Source: Aquabacterium olei
GTDB taxonomy: Bacteria > Pseudomonadota > Gammaproteobacteria > Burkholderiales > Burkholderiaceae_C
Length of the DNA stretch: 64,000 nt
Assembly (NCBI RefSeq): GCF_003100395.1
Contig: NZ_CP029210.1
Span: forward strand, 124,001-188,000
Direction: 5' to 3'
Shown here: positions 16,526 to 25,441 of the stretch, piece after piece
How the letters are laid out: every line of letters starts with the position of its first letter
Numbering within the stretch: the first letter of the stretch is position 1
Program-made: the position numbers and the translations under genes
The notes under the pieces: generated by a model
Told to the model about the DNA's origin: nothing
The model's input: only the letters and a program-made list of their open reading frames with translations
Databases searched by the model: none

Positions 16526-19069
16526 ATGGCCCCGACCGATCGGGATGGCGCTGCCGTGCTGCCGTCCTCTGCGCTGGCCGATTTTGTGCGCCGGCAGGCC
16601 TTTCTCGAATTCAGCCCCGCCGATGTCGCCGAGCTGCAGGCCCTGCACGACCTGCTGGGTGATGTGGCCCCCGGCTTTGTCGACGCGTTCTACGACCACC
16701 TCGCGCGCTTCGACGAGATCGCTCCATTGATCGCGTCGCCCGGCGTGCTCGACCGGCTCAAGCTCACCCAGCGCGCCTACTTCGACAGCCTCACGGCCGG
16801 CCCGTACGACGCCAGCTACCTGCAGCGTCGCCTGGCCATCGGCATGGCGCACGCCCGCGTGGGGCTGGCGCCGGCCTGGTATCTGGGTGCCTACAGCCAC
16901 TACCTGGTCGACCTGCTGCCCCCGATGGTCGAGCGCCTGGGCACCGATCCCGCGCGCTTCGTGCCGGCACTGCAGGCGTTGATGAAGGTGGTGCTGCTCG
17001 ACATCGGGCTGGCCATCGACAGCTACATCGCGCACCGCGATCAGCAGATCGCCCGCCTGCAGGACTATGTGAACGTGTTCACCGGCATGCCCTTCGGCAC
17101 GCTGGTGCTCTCGGGTGACCTGAAGGTGCTGTACGCCAACCGGGCGCTCGGTGAGCTGATCGGCACGACCGCCACCGCGCTGCAGGGGCTGGCGCTGGGT
17201 GAGGTCGTCGACCTGCGCCCGCTGCAACCGCTGCTGGCCCGCATGGGCGAGGGCCGGCCGGTGCGCGAGTCCACCACGCTGCGCGTGCTGGACCGCCCGA
17301 GCGAAGTGGCCCTGCCCGTGGGCCTGACCCTGTCGATGCTGCCCGACAGCAGCGGCCTGCCCGGCCAGCGTCTGCTGCTGGTCGTCGAAGACCTGCGCCT
17401 GCAGGCCCGGCTCGAAACCGACCTGCTCAACGCGCAGGCCGTGGCGGCCATCGGCAGCTGGCACGTCGACCTGCGCAGCGGCCAGACGCAATGGTCCGAC
17501 GAGGCCTACCGGCTGTACGGCCGCGAACCCGGCGGGCCCGTCAACTACGAGGCGTTTCTCGAGGCCGTGCACCCGGAAGACCGCGAAGAGGTCGACAGCG
17601 CCTGGCGCGCCGCGCTGGCCGGCCGCCCCTTCCGCATCGAACACCGCGTGGTGCGCCCCGATGGCACCGTGCGCTGGGTCGAGTCGCGCGGCAAGCTGCA
17701 ACGCGGGCACGATGGCCGCGTCGTCAAGGCGTTCGGCACGGTCTACGACATCACCGAGCGCCGCCAGGCCAGCGAGCGCATCCAGCGCCTGGCCTTCCAG
17801 GACACGCTCACCGGCCTGCCCAACCGCACGCTGGCGCTCGACCGCCTGCAGCAGGCGCTCGCCCAGGCCGAGCGCGATCACCATGGCGTGGCCCTGCTCT
17901 ATGTCGACCTCGACCACTTCAAGGAAATCAACGACACGCAAGGCCACCTGATCGGCGACCAGGTGCTGGCCGATGTGGCCTCCCGGCTGAATGCCGTCGT
18001 GCGCCAGCGCGACACCCTCGCCCGGCTGGGTGGCGACGAGTTCGTGCTGCTCGGCCCGTCGGATGCGGCCTCGGCCTCGCAGGTGGCCGAGCGCCTGCTC
18101 GAGGCCGTCGAGCAGCCGGTGCTCGTCAACGGCGTGCGCTTCACGGTGGGCATGAGCATCGGCATTGCGCTGTACCCGGAAGACGGCCGCACCGCCGAAG
18201 ACCTGCTCAAGCACGCCGACACCGCCATGTACCGCGCCAAGGCGGCCGGCGGCGGCACCATGCGCTTCTATCACGCGGGCATGAGCGAGGGCCTGCAGCG
18301 GCGCATGCTGCTGGCCACACGCCTCAAGAGCGCGCTGCATGCGCGCCAGCTCTCACTGCACTTCCAGCCGCAGTTCGACCTCAGCACCGGCGCGCTGTGC
18401 GGCGCCGAGGCCCTGGCGCGCTGGCACGACCCGGAAGCCGGCTGGATCGCTCCATCCGAGTTCATCCCCGTGGCCGAAACCCGCGGCCTGATCGACGAAC
18501 TCGGCGACTGGGCCCTGTCCGAGGCGGCGCGCCAGGTGCGGGCCTGGGACGACGCGGGCCTCGTGTTCCCCGGGCGGGTGGCCGTCAACGTGTCGGCCCG
18601 CCAGATGACGGACGAGGGCTTCGTGGCGCGGGCCGTGCAGCTGGTGCACGCGCACGGCATCACGCCGCAGCGCATCGAGCTGGAGGTGACGGAAAGCTCG
18701 ATGATGCAGGACCCGAAGAAGGCCGAGGAACAGGCCCGAGCCCTGGTGGCCGCCGGCTTCGTGCTGTCCATCGACGACTTCGGCACCGGCTACTCGTCGC
18801 TGGCGGCGCTCAAGCGCCTGCCCGTCAGCAAGCTCAAGATCGACATGAGCTTCGTGCGAGACATGCTGGACGAGCCCGAGGATCACACCATCGTGCACAC
18901 CATCATCAGCATGGCGCGCGCCCTGCGCCTGCGCACGCTGGCCGAGGGGGTCGAGCACGACGCGCAGGCCGACGTGCTGCAGGCCCTCGGCTGCGACCAG
19001 GTTCAGGGCTGGTACCGCGGCCGCGCCGTGCCGGGCGACGTGTTTGCCACCCAGTGGCTCACTGACTGA
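16526..19069 (+). CDS. Globin-coupled PAS-GGDEF-EAL c-di-GMP signalling protein
   Basis: An 847-residue soluble protein. Residues ~15-175 form a globin-coupled (protoglobin-like) haem sensor with His109 in IGMAHARVGLAPAWYLGAY as likely proximal ligand. A first PAS-like region (~180-290) and a PAS/PAC (~300-410, GSWHVDLRSG ... VHPEDREEV) follow. The diguanylate cyclase domain has an intact LGGDEF near 502 and the phosphodiesterase domain an intact GAEALARW near 627 with downstream NVSARQ, DDFGTGYSS and AEGVE. Both enzymatic halves look catalytically competent. The layout suggests oxygen- or NO-controlled c-di-GMP turnover, comparable to globin-GGDEF proteins but with an added EAL domain. Confidence 0.93.
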   Translation: MAPTDRDGAAVLPSSALADFVRRQAFLEFSPADVAELQALHDLLGDVAPGFVDAFYDHLARFDEIAPLIASPGVLDRLKLTQRAYFDSLTAGPYDASYLQRRLAIGMAHARVGLAPAWYLGAYSHYLVDLLPPMVERLGTDPARFVPALQALMKVVLLDIGLAIDSYIAHRDQQIARLQDYVNVFTGMPFGTLVLSGDLKVLYANRALGELIGTTATALQGLALGEVVDLRPLQPLLARMGEGRPVRESTTLRVLDRPSEVALPVGLTLSMLPDSSGLPGQRLLLVVEDLRLQARLETDLLNAQAVAAIGSWHVDLRSGQTQWSDEAYRLYGREPGGPVNYEAFLEAVHPEDREEVDSAWRAALAGRPFRIEHRVVRPDGTVRWVESRGKLQRGHDGRVVKAFGTVYDITERRQASERIQRLAFQDTLTGLPNRTLALDRLQQALAQAERDHHGVALLYVDLDHFKEINDTQGHLIGDQVLADVASRLNAVVRQRDTLARLGGDEFVLLGPSDAASASQVAERLLEAVEQPVLVNGVRFTVGMSIGIALYPEDGRTAEDLLKHADTAMYRAKAAGGGTMRFYHAGMSEGLQRRMLLATRLKSALHARQLSLHFQPQFDLSTGALCGAEALARWHDPEAGWIAPSEFIPVAETRGLIDELGDWALSEAARQVRAWDDAGLVFPGRVAVNVSARQMTDEGFVARAVQLVHAHGITPQRIELEVTESSMMQDPKKAEEQARALVAAGFVLSIDDFGTGYSSLAALKRLPVSKLKIDMSFVRDMLDEPEDHTIVHTIISMARALRLRTLAEGVEHDAQADVLQALGCDQVQGWYRGRAVPGDVFATQWLTD

Positions 19070-19084
19070 GCCAGAGTCTGCGCC

Positions 19085-20317
19085 TCAGGGCGTGCGCGGC
19101 CACAGCACCCACAGCGCCACCGGCTGCTTGGTGCGGCCCGCCAGCGCCAGGGCCTCGTCGCCCCAGCCCCAGAAGAAGTCGGCGCGCACGGCACCCAGGA
19201 TGGCGCCACCCGTGTCCTGCGCCATCACCAGACGGCGCAGTGGCGGCTGCGCCGATGGCGTGGCCGACCACGGCTGCGGCACCGTGCTGTCCACCCACAC
19301 CGGCGTGCCCAGCGGGATGCTGTCGCGGTCGACGGCAATCGAGCGGCCCGGGGTCAGCGGCACACCCTGTGCGCCCACCGGCCCCACCTCCGGGTCGGGC
19401 AGCGGCTCTTCCTTGAAGAACACCACGCGCGGGTTGGCGCGCAGCATCTCGCCGACGCGGGTCGGGTTCTGCGCGGCCCACTGCCGGATGGCCGGCCACG
19501 AGGCCTGCTCCAGCGGGAAGGCACCCTGGTCCACCAGCCAGCGCGCCACCGACTGGTAGGGCTGGTCGTTGTGCCCGCCAAAGGCCAGGCGCACCACGCG
19601 GGGCCGCCCCTGGGCATCGGGCTCGTCCAGCACGCGCACGCGGCCCGAGCCCTGCACCTGCACCAGCAGCACGTCCAGCGGATCGGCCAGCCACACCAGC
19701 TCGCGGCCGGCCAGTGCGGCCCGGCCCTCGGCGGTGGTTTCCAGTGCGGTGCGGCTCAGGTGCGGGCGGCGCTGGGCCAGGTCGGCCGGCGGTCGGTGCA
19801 CCGGGTGCTGAAACCGTCCTTCCGGTCGGCGGCGCCCTTCCAGCATGGGCTCGAAATAGCCGGTCAGCAGGCCGCGGTCGCTCACGCCGTCCAGGCCAAC
19901 CACCCGCCACGGCTGCAGGTGCCCTTGCACCCATTGCCGCACGAAGCCATCGTCCACCTGCCCACCCCAGGCCGCGCCCAGGCGGCGCACCTCGGTGCAC
20001 AGGCCGGCCCAGCCGTTCACGGGCTTGAGGCAGCTGCGGTGCAGCGCCGGCCACCACTCGCGGATGCGGTCGGTGTCCCAGCCCGGCAGGTCTTCCCAAC
20101 GGGCGGGCGCCCATTGCGACTTGGTGCGCTGCAGGGCCCCCGGGATGGGACCGGTGCGGCCCGGCCCCGGCACGGCGGGCGGAGGCGATGGGGTGGGGGT
20201 GACCACGGGCGCAGGCTTCTGCGGCGGGGGCAGGGGCACGCTGGTGCAGGCGGCGAGGGTGCCTACAATGGCCGCGAGCAGGCCGGTGCGCCCCGGTTTC
20301 AACGGACGAACGATCAT
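19085..20317 (-). CDS. mltA: Membrane-bound lytic murein transglycosylase A
   Basis: A 410-residue lipoprotein (or 405 if a TTG five codons in is used) that cleaves peptidoglycan between MurNAc and GlcNAc with 1,6-anhydro product formation. The lipobox LAAC is at about 21-24, then a Pro-rich linker to 55. The MltA barrel contains GYFEPMLEG, VQVQGSGRV, NPRVVFFKE, and the 3D domain holds VPLTPGRSIAVDRD, MAQDTGGAI, and GWGDEALALAG. The two aspartates of the 3D part (AVDRD, AQDTGGAIxGxxRADFFWGWG) are present. mltA lies next to apaG and rpe in many Burkholderiales, in agreement with the identification. Confidence 0.94.
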   Translation of the reverse strand: MIVRPLKPGRTGLLAAIVGTLAACTSVPLPPPQKPAPVVTPTPSPPPAVPGPGRTGPIPGALQRTKSQWAPARWEDLPGWDTDRIREWWPALHRSCLKPVNGWAGLCTEVRRLGAAWGGQVDDGFVRQWVQGHLQPWRVVGLDGVSDRGLLTGYFEPMLEGRRRPEGRFQHPVHRPPADLAQRRPHLSRTALETTAEGRAALAGRELVWLADPLDVLLVQVQGSGRVRVLDEPDAQGRPRVVRLAFGGHNDQPYQSVARWLVDQGAFPLEQASWPAIRQWAAQNPTRVGEMLRANPRVVFFKEEPLPDPEVGPVGAQGVPLTPGRSIAVDRDSIPLGTPVWVDSTVPQPWSATPSAQPPLRRLVMAQDTGGAILGAVRADFFWGWGDEALALAGRTKQPVALWVLWPRTP

Positions 20318-20540
20318 GGACCTGATTGTGCTGGAAGCCGCTGCCGCGCTGGCGCTGCTGGGCTTCGTCGTGTGGTGGACGATGTTCTCGGGCCGCCGCG
20401 GCGGTGAGCTCGATGACGACGAGCCCGGTGGGCCCGCGGCCGACGAGGCTCAGGGCCGCGGCTCGACCGGCCCGGCGGCCGAGCCGGCCAGCGAGGCCGA
20501 CGCGGCTTCACGCGGCGGGAACAGGAAGCTCAAGGGCTGA
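20316..20540 (+). CDS. Small putative membrane protein (74 aa)
   Basis: The frame starts at an ATG that shares its CATG with the divergent mltA start. It encodes one hydrophobic segment (LEAAAALALLGFVVWWTMF), then a charged acidic tail (GGELDDDEPGG). A TACAAT hexamer at 20264-20269 could be a -10. The last 90 bases overlap the C-terminal tail of the gene on the other strand, and one of the two tails may not be real. The composition is plausible for a single-pass protein, but no family is recognised. Confidence 0.4.
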   Translation: MDLIVLEAAAALALLGFVVWWTMFSGRRGGELDDDEPGGPAADEAQGRGSTGPAAEPASEADAASRGGNRKLKG

Positions 20541-22627
20541 GTGCGCACGCGGCGCCAGACCGCCTTGCGCAGCCGTGCCCGGTCGCTCACGCGCACCTCG
20601 CGCGAACGCACGGCCACGCGCAGGGCCAGCACGAAGCTCACCCCCACGTTCAGCAGCCCGGTCAGGGGCACGGCCGCAGCGCACCACCAGAAGCCCGGGT
20701 GGTGGATCACATCGGGGCCCAGCGTGCCCGCAGCGGCCATCAGCTGGCCCATCGACAGCGTCACGTGGCGCACGTCCAGCGGCAGCGCCAGAAAACTGGC
20801 AATCACCGGCACCAGACCCAGCATCATCCCCAGCGACACATTGGCTGCCAGCCCCGAGATGTTCTCGCGCCACCAGCCGGCCCAGTAGGCGGCGCGGTCG
20901 GCGCCCAGCCACAGCCGGATCCGCGGGTTCCAGCGCAGGGCGCTGTCCAGGCGGTGCAGCACGAACCAGTTCTCCACCCAGCCCGCGATGATGCTCGAGG
21001 CAAACAGCAGCACCCCGGTGAAGGCGGCATACCAGAGCGAGGGGCCCAGCAGCGTCAGCGAATGCAGCACGTACTCGGCCTTGGCGGGGCTGATCAGCGG
21101 CTTGCCCAGCGCCCACCAGGCCACCACCTGTGCCAGCAACACCAGCGGCCCCACCACCGCCAGGTTGCCCACGATGCCCGCCACCTGCGAACGGATCAGG
21201 TGGGCCACCTCGTCGACAAACCCTTCCACGGCCTCGTCGGTGCGGGTGTCGGCCAGGCGCGCGGCCATGGCGGGCGCCGTCATCGCTGGTTGCTTGGTGG
21301 CCACCGTCCAGTGCAGCAGCTGCACGATGACGAAACTCACCGCGTAGTTCAACCCCGCCCCCAGCCCGGCCCAGAACGGCGACAGGCCCAGCGCCACCAC
21401 CGCGAACTTCATGTACGTGGTGCCGGCGATCACGGCCCCGCCGCCACCGGCGCGGCGCAGCATGTCGCGGTACTCGGCGCGGTTGCGGGTGATGTAGTGC
21501 TCGCCTGTCTCGGCGCTGCGTTCGGCCACCTTGCGGGCCAGCATCGCGTAATGGCGCGAAAACAGCGCGCGCACGCTGCGCCGCCGCTGGCCCTGCTCCA
21601 GCAGTTCGCACAGCAGGTTGCGCAGCACCGGGGCCGGCTGGGGCGCCAGAATCACCTCCAGCAGCTGCTCCACGCGGCGGCAGCGCGCACACAGCTGGTC
21701 GATCTGGAAGACCAGGTCCACCGAGATGCCCTGCGCCTCCAGGTGGCCGTGCAGCCCGCTGGCCGCCTGCGCGCAGCGGTCCAGCAGGGCGCGCAGGTAT
21801 TGCGCTTCCTGCAGCAGCGCGGTCGAGGGGCCGTTGTCACCATCGGGCCGTTCGGCCTCGGTCAGCGACAGTTCGTGCAGGCGTTCGGCGGCCCGGCCCA
21901 GCTGCCGGAAGGCCTGCCGGCCCAGTTGCTCGTCGCTGAGCTGCGCAGCCACTGTCTGTGAGGGGATGCCGGCGTCCCGCTCATCGGGGATGCCATCGTC
22001 CACCCGCGTGCCCAGTCGCCCGCGAAAGGCTGGCGACATGCCCGCGGCCCGCACCTGAGAAACCAGGTACGCGATCGCATCCAGAAACGGCTCGCGCCAG
22101 CCCGCCGTGCGCGCGGACACCGTGGGCTCGGCCAGGGCTTCGCGCCACAGTACTGCCATCTCGGCCAGCGTGGCTGCGTCCAGGCGCGCCAGCCAGGCGT
22201 CGTCGTTCGGGTCGTCGAACAGCAGCGTGAACAGCCGTGCCAGATCGCCGGTATCGGGCGTGCCGGGCAGGGTCTTGCGGCGCAGACGCTCGCCCAGTTC
22301 GTTCAGGAAGGAGCTGCGCGGCGAAAAACCGTAGTCCGCCAGCAGCGCCGCCACGTCGGTGTCACGCCAGAAGGCGGCCAGCAGGGCCACCACGCGGGCG
22401 CGGCGTTCCGGCTGGGTGGCCAGCAGCCGCACCACATACTGCGTGCCGCTCAGCGGTTCACCCCGGCGCACCCAGTCGATCAGCTGGATCAGCCACAGGT
22501 GGCGCTCCACCAGCGGGGCGTGCGGGTCGGCGCTGTCCAGCAGCGCTTCCAGAGACATCCCGTTGCCGGGCCGGGGCCACCAGCGTTGACGGGTCAGCGG
22601 TCGCAGCAGAGTCTTGAACAAAGCCAT
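20450..22627 (-). CDS. Gcr-type 'site-specific recombinase' family membrane protein
   Basis: A 725-residue protein. The start at 22627 overlaps the apaG stop (TGATG), indicating translational coupling. The N-terminal ~370 residues are soluble and helical. The C-terminal half has several membrane segments: KFAVVALGLSPFWAGLGAGL, VVGPLVLLAQVVAWWALG, LWYAAFTGVLLFASSIIAGW, MMLGLVPVIASFLALPL and LTGLLNVGVSFVLALRVAV. This matches the family named after gonococcal Gcr and annotated 'site-specific recombinase', but no serine- or tyrosine-recombinase motif is visible and a DNA-cutting role is doubtful. The conserved position beside apaG argues for a housekeeping membrane function. Confidence 0.82.
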   Translation of the reverse strand: MALFKTLLRPLTRQRWWPRPGNGMSLEALLDSADPHAPLVERHLWLIQLIDWVRRGEPLSGTQYVVRLLATQPERRARVVALLAAFWRDTDVAALLADYGFSPRSSFLNELGERLRRKTLPGTPDTGDLARLFTLLFDDPNDDAWLARLDAATLAEMAVLWREALAEPTVSARTAGWREPFLDAIAYLVSQVRAAGMSPAFRGRLGTRVDDGIPDERDAGIPSQTVAAQLSDEQLGRQAFRQLGRAAERLHELSLTEAERPDGDNGPSTALLQEAQYLRALLDRCAQAASGLHGHLEAQGISVDLVFQIDQLCARCRRVEQLLEVILAPQPAPVLRNLLCELLEQGQRRRSVRALFSRHYAMLARKVAERSAETGEHYITRNRAEYRDMLRRAGGGGAVIAGTTYMKFAVVALGLSPFWAGLGAGLNYAVSFVIVQLLHWTVATKQPAMTAPAMAARLADTRTDEAVEGFVDEVAHLIRSQVAGIVGNLAVVGPLVLLAQVVAWWALGKPLISPAKAEYVLHSLTLLGPSLWYAAFTGVLLFASSIIAGWVENWFVLHRLDSALRWNPRIRLWLGADRAAYWAGWWRENISGLAANVSLGMMLGLVPVIASFLALPLDVRHVTLSMGQLMAAAGTLGPDVIHHPGFWWCAAAVPLTGLLNVGVSFVLALRVAVRSREVRVSDRARLRKAVWRRVRTQPLSFLFPPREAASASLAGSAAGPVEPRP

Positions 22628-23001
22628 CAATGAAGCGATTGAGACCGCGCCAGCGTGAACGGCGCAATGGGCGCCTCGAACGGGCGGGCGTCCTCGGTCA
22701 TGCAATAGAAGGTGCCCTGCATCACGCCATGCGGGGTGTCCAGGCTGGTCCAGCTCGTGTATTCGAACTGCTCGCCCGGCTTCAGCACCGGCTGGTGCCC
22801 CACCACGGCCAGCCCGCGCACCTCCTGGGTGCGGCCCGTGGCATCGGTGATCAGCCATTGCCGCGCCACCAGCTGCGCCGTCACCGCCCCGGTGTTGCGG
22901 ATGGTGACCGTGTAGCTGAACGCATACTCGTTGCGGCTGGGGTTGCTCTGCTCGGCCAGGTACTCGGGCCGGACGGAGCAGGTGAATTCAGGCAGGCTCA
23001 T
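22627..23001 (-). CDS. apaG: ApaG protein (Co2+/Mg2+ efflux-associated, FN3-like fold)
   Basis: A 124-residue protein closely following the ApaG family: YAFSYTVTIRNTGAVTAQLVARQWLITDATG, VVGHQPVLKPGEQFEYTS and a terminal PFTLARSQSLH. ApaG is a fibronectin-III-like beta sandwich; its biochemical role is unsettled. The start MSLPEF at 23001 is taken; another ATG lies three codons upstream. It is the first gene of a coupled pair with the membrane protein downstream and is divergent from rpe. Confidence 0.95.
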   Translation of the reverse strand: MSLPEFTCSVRPEYLAEQSNPSRNEYAFSYTVTIRNTGAVTAQLVARQWLITDATGRTQEVRGLAVVGHQPVLKPGEQFEYTSWTSLDTPHGVMQGTFYCMTEDARPFEAPIAPFTLARSQSLH

Positions 23002-23113
23002 GCGACCCATTCTAGGGAAAGCCCGCGCGTGACGTCCGTCACAAAACCCAGCATCGTGTGGGGCTGTCCCTGAGGCCGTCAGGGTTGATGGCGCGGCTCG
23101 GCCCTTCGGCTGC

Positions 23114-23124
23114 CTTCCTACAAT
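23114..23124 (+). promoter_or_regulatory. CTTCCTACANT promoter-like motif before rpe
   Basis: The second of three occurrences of this 11-base motif. Its TACAAT part (23119-23124) is a good -10 hexamer, 32 bases before the rpe ATG. Confidence 0.45.
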
Positions 23125-23156
23125 GGCGGTTTGTCCCGTCTCCCGAGGTTTCCAGC

Positions 23157-23840
23157 ATGTCGCGCACCTTCCGCATCGCCCCCAGCATCCTGTCCGCCGA
23201 TTTCGCCCGCCTGGGCGAGGAAGTGCGCCACGTCATCGACGCCGGGGCCGACTGGATCCACTTCGACGTGATGGACAACCACTACGTGCCCAACCTGACG
23301 TTCGGGCCGATGGTGTGCCAGGCGCTGCGCAAGCACGCCGTGCGGGCCGACGGCACCGCCGTGCCCATCGACGTGCACCTCATGGTGCAGCCGGTCGACG
23401 CGCTGGCCACGGCCTTTGCCAAGTCGGGCGCCGACATCGTCACCTTCCACCCCGATGCCTCCACGCACGTCGACCGCACGCTGCAACTCATCAAGGCCGA
23501 AGGCGTGCAGGCCGGCCTGGTGTTCAACCCGGCCGCCCCGGTGGACGTGCTGGAATGGGTGATCGACAAGGTCGACGTGGTGCTGCTGATGAGCGTCAAC
23601 CCCGGCTTCGGTGGCCAGAGCTTCATCGACAGCACGCTGCGCAAGGCCGAGAAGGTGCGCAAGATCATCGACGCATCGGGCCGTGACATTCGCCTGGAGA
23701 TCGATGGCGGCATCAAGGTCGACAACATCCGCCGCGTGGCCGACGCCGGCGCCGACACCTTCGTGGCCGGCAGCGCCATCTTTGGCCAGCCGAGCTACAA
23801 GGCCGTCATCGACGCGATGCGCGCCGAACTCGCTCGCTGA
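23157..23840 (+). CDS. rpe: Ribulose-phosphate 3-epimerase
   Basis: A 227-residue TIM barrel that interconverts ribulose 5-phosphate and xylulose 5-phosphate in the pentose phosphate pathway (and Calvin cycle if present). [17 protein letters not shown] opens the barrel, [17 protein letters not shown] holds two metal ligands, VHLMVQP the third and [12 protein letters not shown] the catalytic Asp and metal site, followed by the phosphate loop VAGSAIFG. Length is typical. In Burkholderiales gph normally follows directly; here gph is 22.7 kb away. Confidence 0.97.
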   Translation: MSRTFRIAPSILSADFARLGEEVRHVIDAGADWIHFDVMDNHYVPNLTFGPMVCQALRKHAVRADGTAVPIDVHLMVQPVDALATAFAKSGADIVTFHPDASTHVDRTLQLIKAEGVQAGLVFNPAAPVDVLEWVIDKVDVVLLMSVNPGFGGQSFIDSTLRKAEKVRKIIDASGRDIRLEIDGGIKVDNIRRVADAGADTFVAGSAIFGQPSYKAVIDAMRAELAR

Positions 23841-23857
23841 ACCGGAGCTTCACCCTC

Positions 23858-24511
23858 ATGGCCACCACGCTGCAACTCGATTTTGTCTCCGACGTGTCCT
23901 GCCCGTGGTGCGCCATCGGCCTGGCCTCGCTGCGCCAGGCCATGGCCCAGCTGGCCGATGAGATGCAGTTCACGCTGCGCTTCCAGCCGTTTGAGCTGAA
24001 CCCGCAGATGCCGCCCGGTGGCGAAGACATTGGCGAGCACCTGACACGCAAGTACGGCTCGACGCTGGAACAGCAGGCGCAGATCCGCGAGACCATCCGC
24101 CAGCGCGGGGCCGAGCTGGGCTTCACCTTCAACACCGAAGGCCGCGGCCGCATCTACAACACCTTCCATGCCCACCGCCTGCTGCACTGGGCGGGCGAAG
24201 AGCACCCCGAGCAGCAGTTGGCGCTGAAGCAGGCGCTGCTGGAAGCCTGCCACCGCGACCGCCAGGCCATGGACGACCCCGGCGTGCTGCTGGCCTGCGT
24301 GCGCGAGGCCGGCCTGGACGAGGCCAGTGCGCAGATGGTGCTGACCGAAGGCCGCTACGGCGACGAGGTGCGCGAGCAGGAAGAGATGTACATGTCGGCC
24401 GGCATCCAGGCCGTGCCGGCGCTGGTGGTGAACAACCGGCATCTGGTGTCGGGTGGGCAGCCGGTGGAGAACTATGTGAAGGTGTTGAGGCAGATTGCGG
24501 CGCAGGGCTGA
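23858..24511 (+). CDS. DsbA-family (FrnE-like) cytoplasmic oxidoreductase
   Basis: A 217-residue thioredoxin-fold protein with no signal peptide. The redox motif CPWC is at 15-18 in DFVSDVSCPWCAIG, an all-helical insertion spans about 60-160 (FNTFHAHRLLHWA-like block around 105-115), and the cis-Pro loop is AVPALVVNN. This is the FrnE/DsbA-like layout (as in 2-hydroxychromene isomerase-like proteins). The gene begins 17 bases after rpe and may be co-transcribed. Disulfide exchange or isomerase activity is inferred. Confidence 0.9.
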   Translation: MATTLQLDFVSDVSCPWCAIGLASLRQAMAQLADEMQFTLRFQPFELNPQMPPGGEDIGEHLTRKYGSTLEQQAQIRETIRQRGAELGFTFNTEGRGRIYNTFHAHRLLHWAGEEHPEQQLALKQALLEACHRDRQAMDDPGVLLACVREAGLDEASAQMVLTEGRYGDEVREQEEMYMSAGIQAVPALVVNNRHLVSGGQPVENYVKVLRQIAAQG

Positions 24512-24579
24512 GCCCTTGCCACCTCGGGCAATTTGCCCGCCCCCACTCGGGCTCCCTTCCCTGGCCGCTGGCCTGAAGG

Positions 24580-24590
24580 CTTCCTACATT
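24580..24590 (+). promoter_or_regulatory. CTTCCTACANT promoter-like motif before the Sel1 gene
   Basis: The third occurrence of the 11-base motif, 44 bases before the ATG at 24635. The TACATT hexamer may be a -10. Confidence 0.35.
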
Positions 24591-24634
24591 GAGGTCAGTC
24601 CGCTCGACGCGGCCTCATGCTTCAGGAGTGCCCC

Positions 24635-25441
24635 ATGCCCCCGGTTCCATCCCCCTCGTTCAGTCCACCCCGCGCGCGCCGGATTCCCTCTGGTGTGGCG
24701 CTGATGCTGGCGCTGTCTGCTGCCACAGCCGGCGCACAGACCGGCGCACAAACTGGCTCCTGCGGCCAGCCCGAGCCCACCGGCGCAGGGCCCTCCAGCA
24801 TGGCGGCCAACAACGTCAGTGACCTGTCGCTGGCCTACCAGGCCGAGCAACCCGCCAGCATCACGATGTGCGCCTACGGCTACCTCGCCGCCAAGTGCGG
24901 CGACTACGCCACTGCCCACAAGATCTTCGACAAGTGCATCGCCAAGGGCTTCGTCGGCCCCATGATCTGGAAGGGCCATCTGCTGCAGGAAGGCGAGGGC
25001 GTGCCGCAGGACTCTGTGGCGGCCACCGCGATGTTCAAGCGCGCGGCCGAGTCCGGCCACGATGGCTATGCCGTGATGGGCAAGCTGCATTACGCCAGCG
25101 CCTTGTGGGAAGGCCGCGGTGTGGCCCGCAACGAGGCCGAGGCGCGCAAGTGGTTCGAGCAGGCTGCCGCCGAAGGCAGCGAAGATGCGCAGACCTTTCT
25201 GAAGACTGGCTATCACACCGGCTCGCGTGACCGCACGGGCAAGGGCGTGGGCGTGCCGACTGAGGATGTGCAGGGCCAGGCGCTGCAGAAGCAGCCCACC
25301 GCCACCACAACGGCATTTCCAGGCTGGTACACCGTGGGGATGGGCGCCCTGCTGGCGCTGCTGGTGGCCATCGGGGCGTGGCGACAGGGGCGCACCCGGC
25401 TCGCCGGCATTCGCCTGCAGGCAGGAGGGCAACCCGCATGA
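24635..25441 (+). CDS. Exported Sel1-repeat protein with C-terminal membrane anchor
   Basis: A 268-residue protein. CAGGAG seven bases upstream supports ATG 24635 over the ATG at 24617. After a signal peptide (VALMLALSAATAGAQ) come cysteine-containing helices (CAYGYLAAKCGDY) and two or three Sel1/TPR-like repeats: GHLLQEGEGVPQDSVAATAMFKRAAESG and YASALWEGRGVARNEAEARKWFEQAAAEG. A hydrophobic segment (VGMGALLALLVAIGAW) near 240-257 anchors it in the inner membrane with the repeats in the periplasm. The stop overlaps the next ATG (ATGA), making it the first gene of a three-gene unit with a proton-channel protein and a DUF2149 protein. Confidence 0.82.
   Translation: MPPVPSPSFSPPRARRIPSGVALMLALSAATAGAQTGAQTGSCGQPEPTGAGPSSMAANNVSDLSLAYQAEQPASITMCAYGYLAAKCGDYATAHKIFDKCIAKGFVGPMIWKGHLLQEGEGVPQDSVAATAMFKRAAESGHDGYAVMGKLHYASALWEGRGVARNEAEARKWFEQAAAEGSEDAQTFLKTGYHTGSRDRTGKGVGVPTEDVQGQALQKQPTATTTAFPGWYTVGMGALLALLVAIGAWRQGRTRLAGIRLQAGGQPA

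Noticed and set aside
20450..22627. A mobile element or integrase signature at the 'site-specific recombinase' gene
   Set aside because: The protein is a multi-pass membrane protein coupled to apaG with no recombinase motif, inverted repeats or attachment sites.
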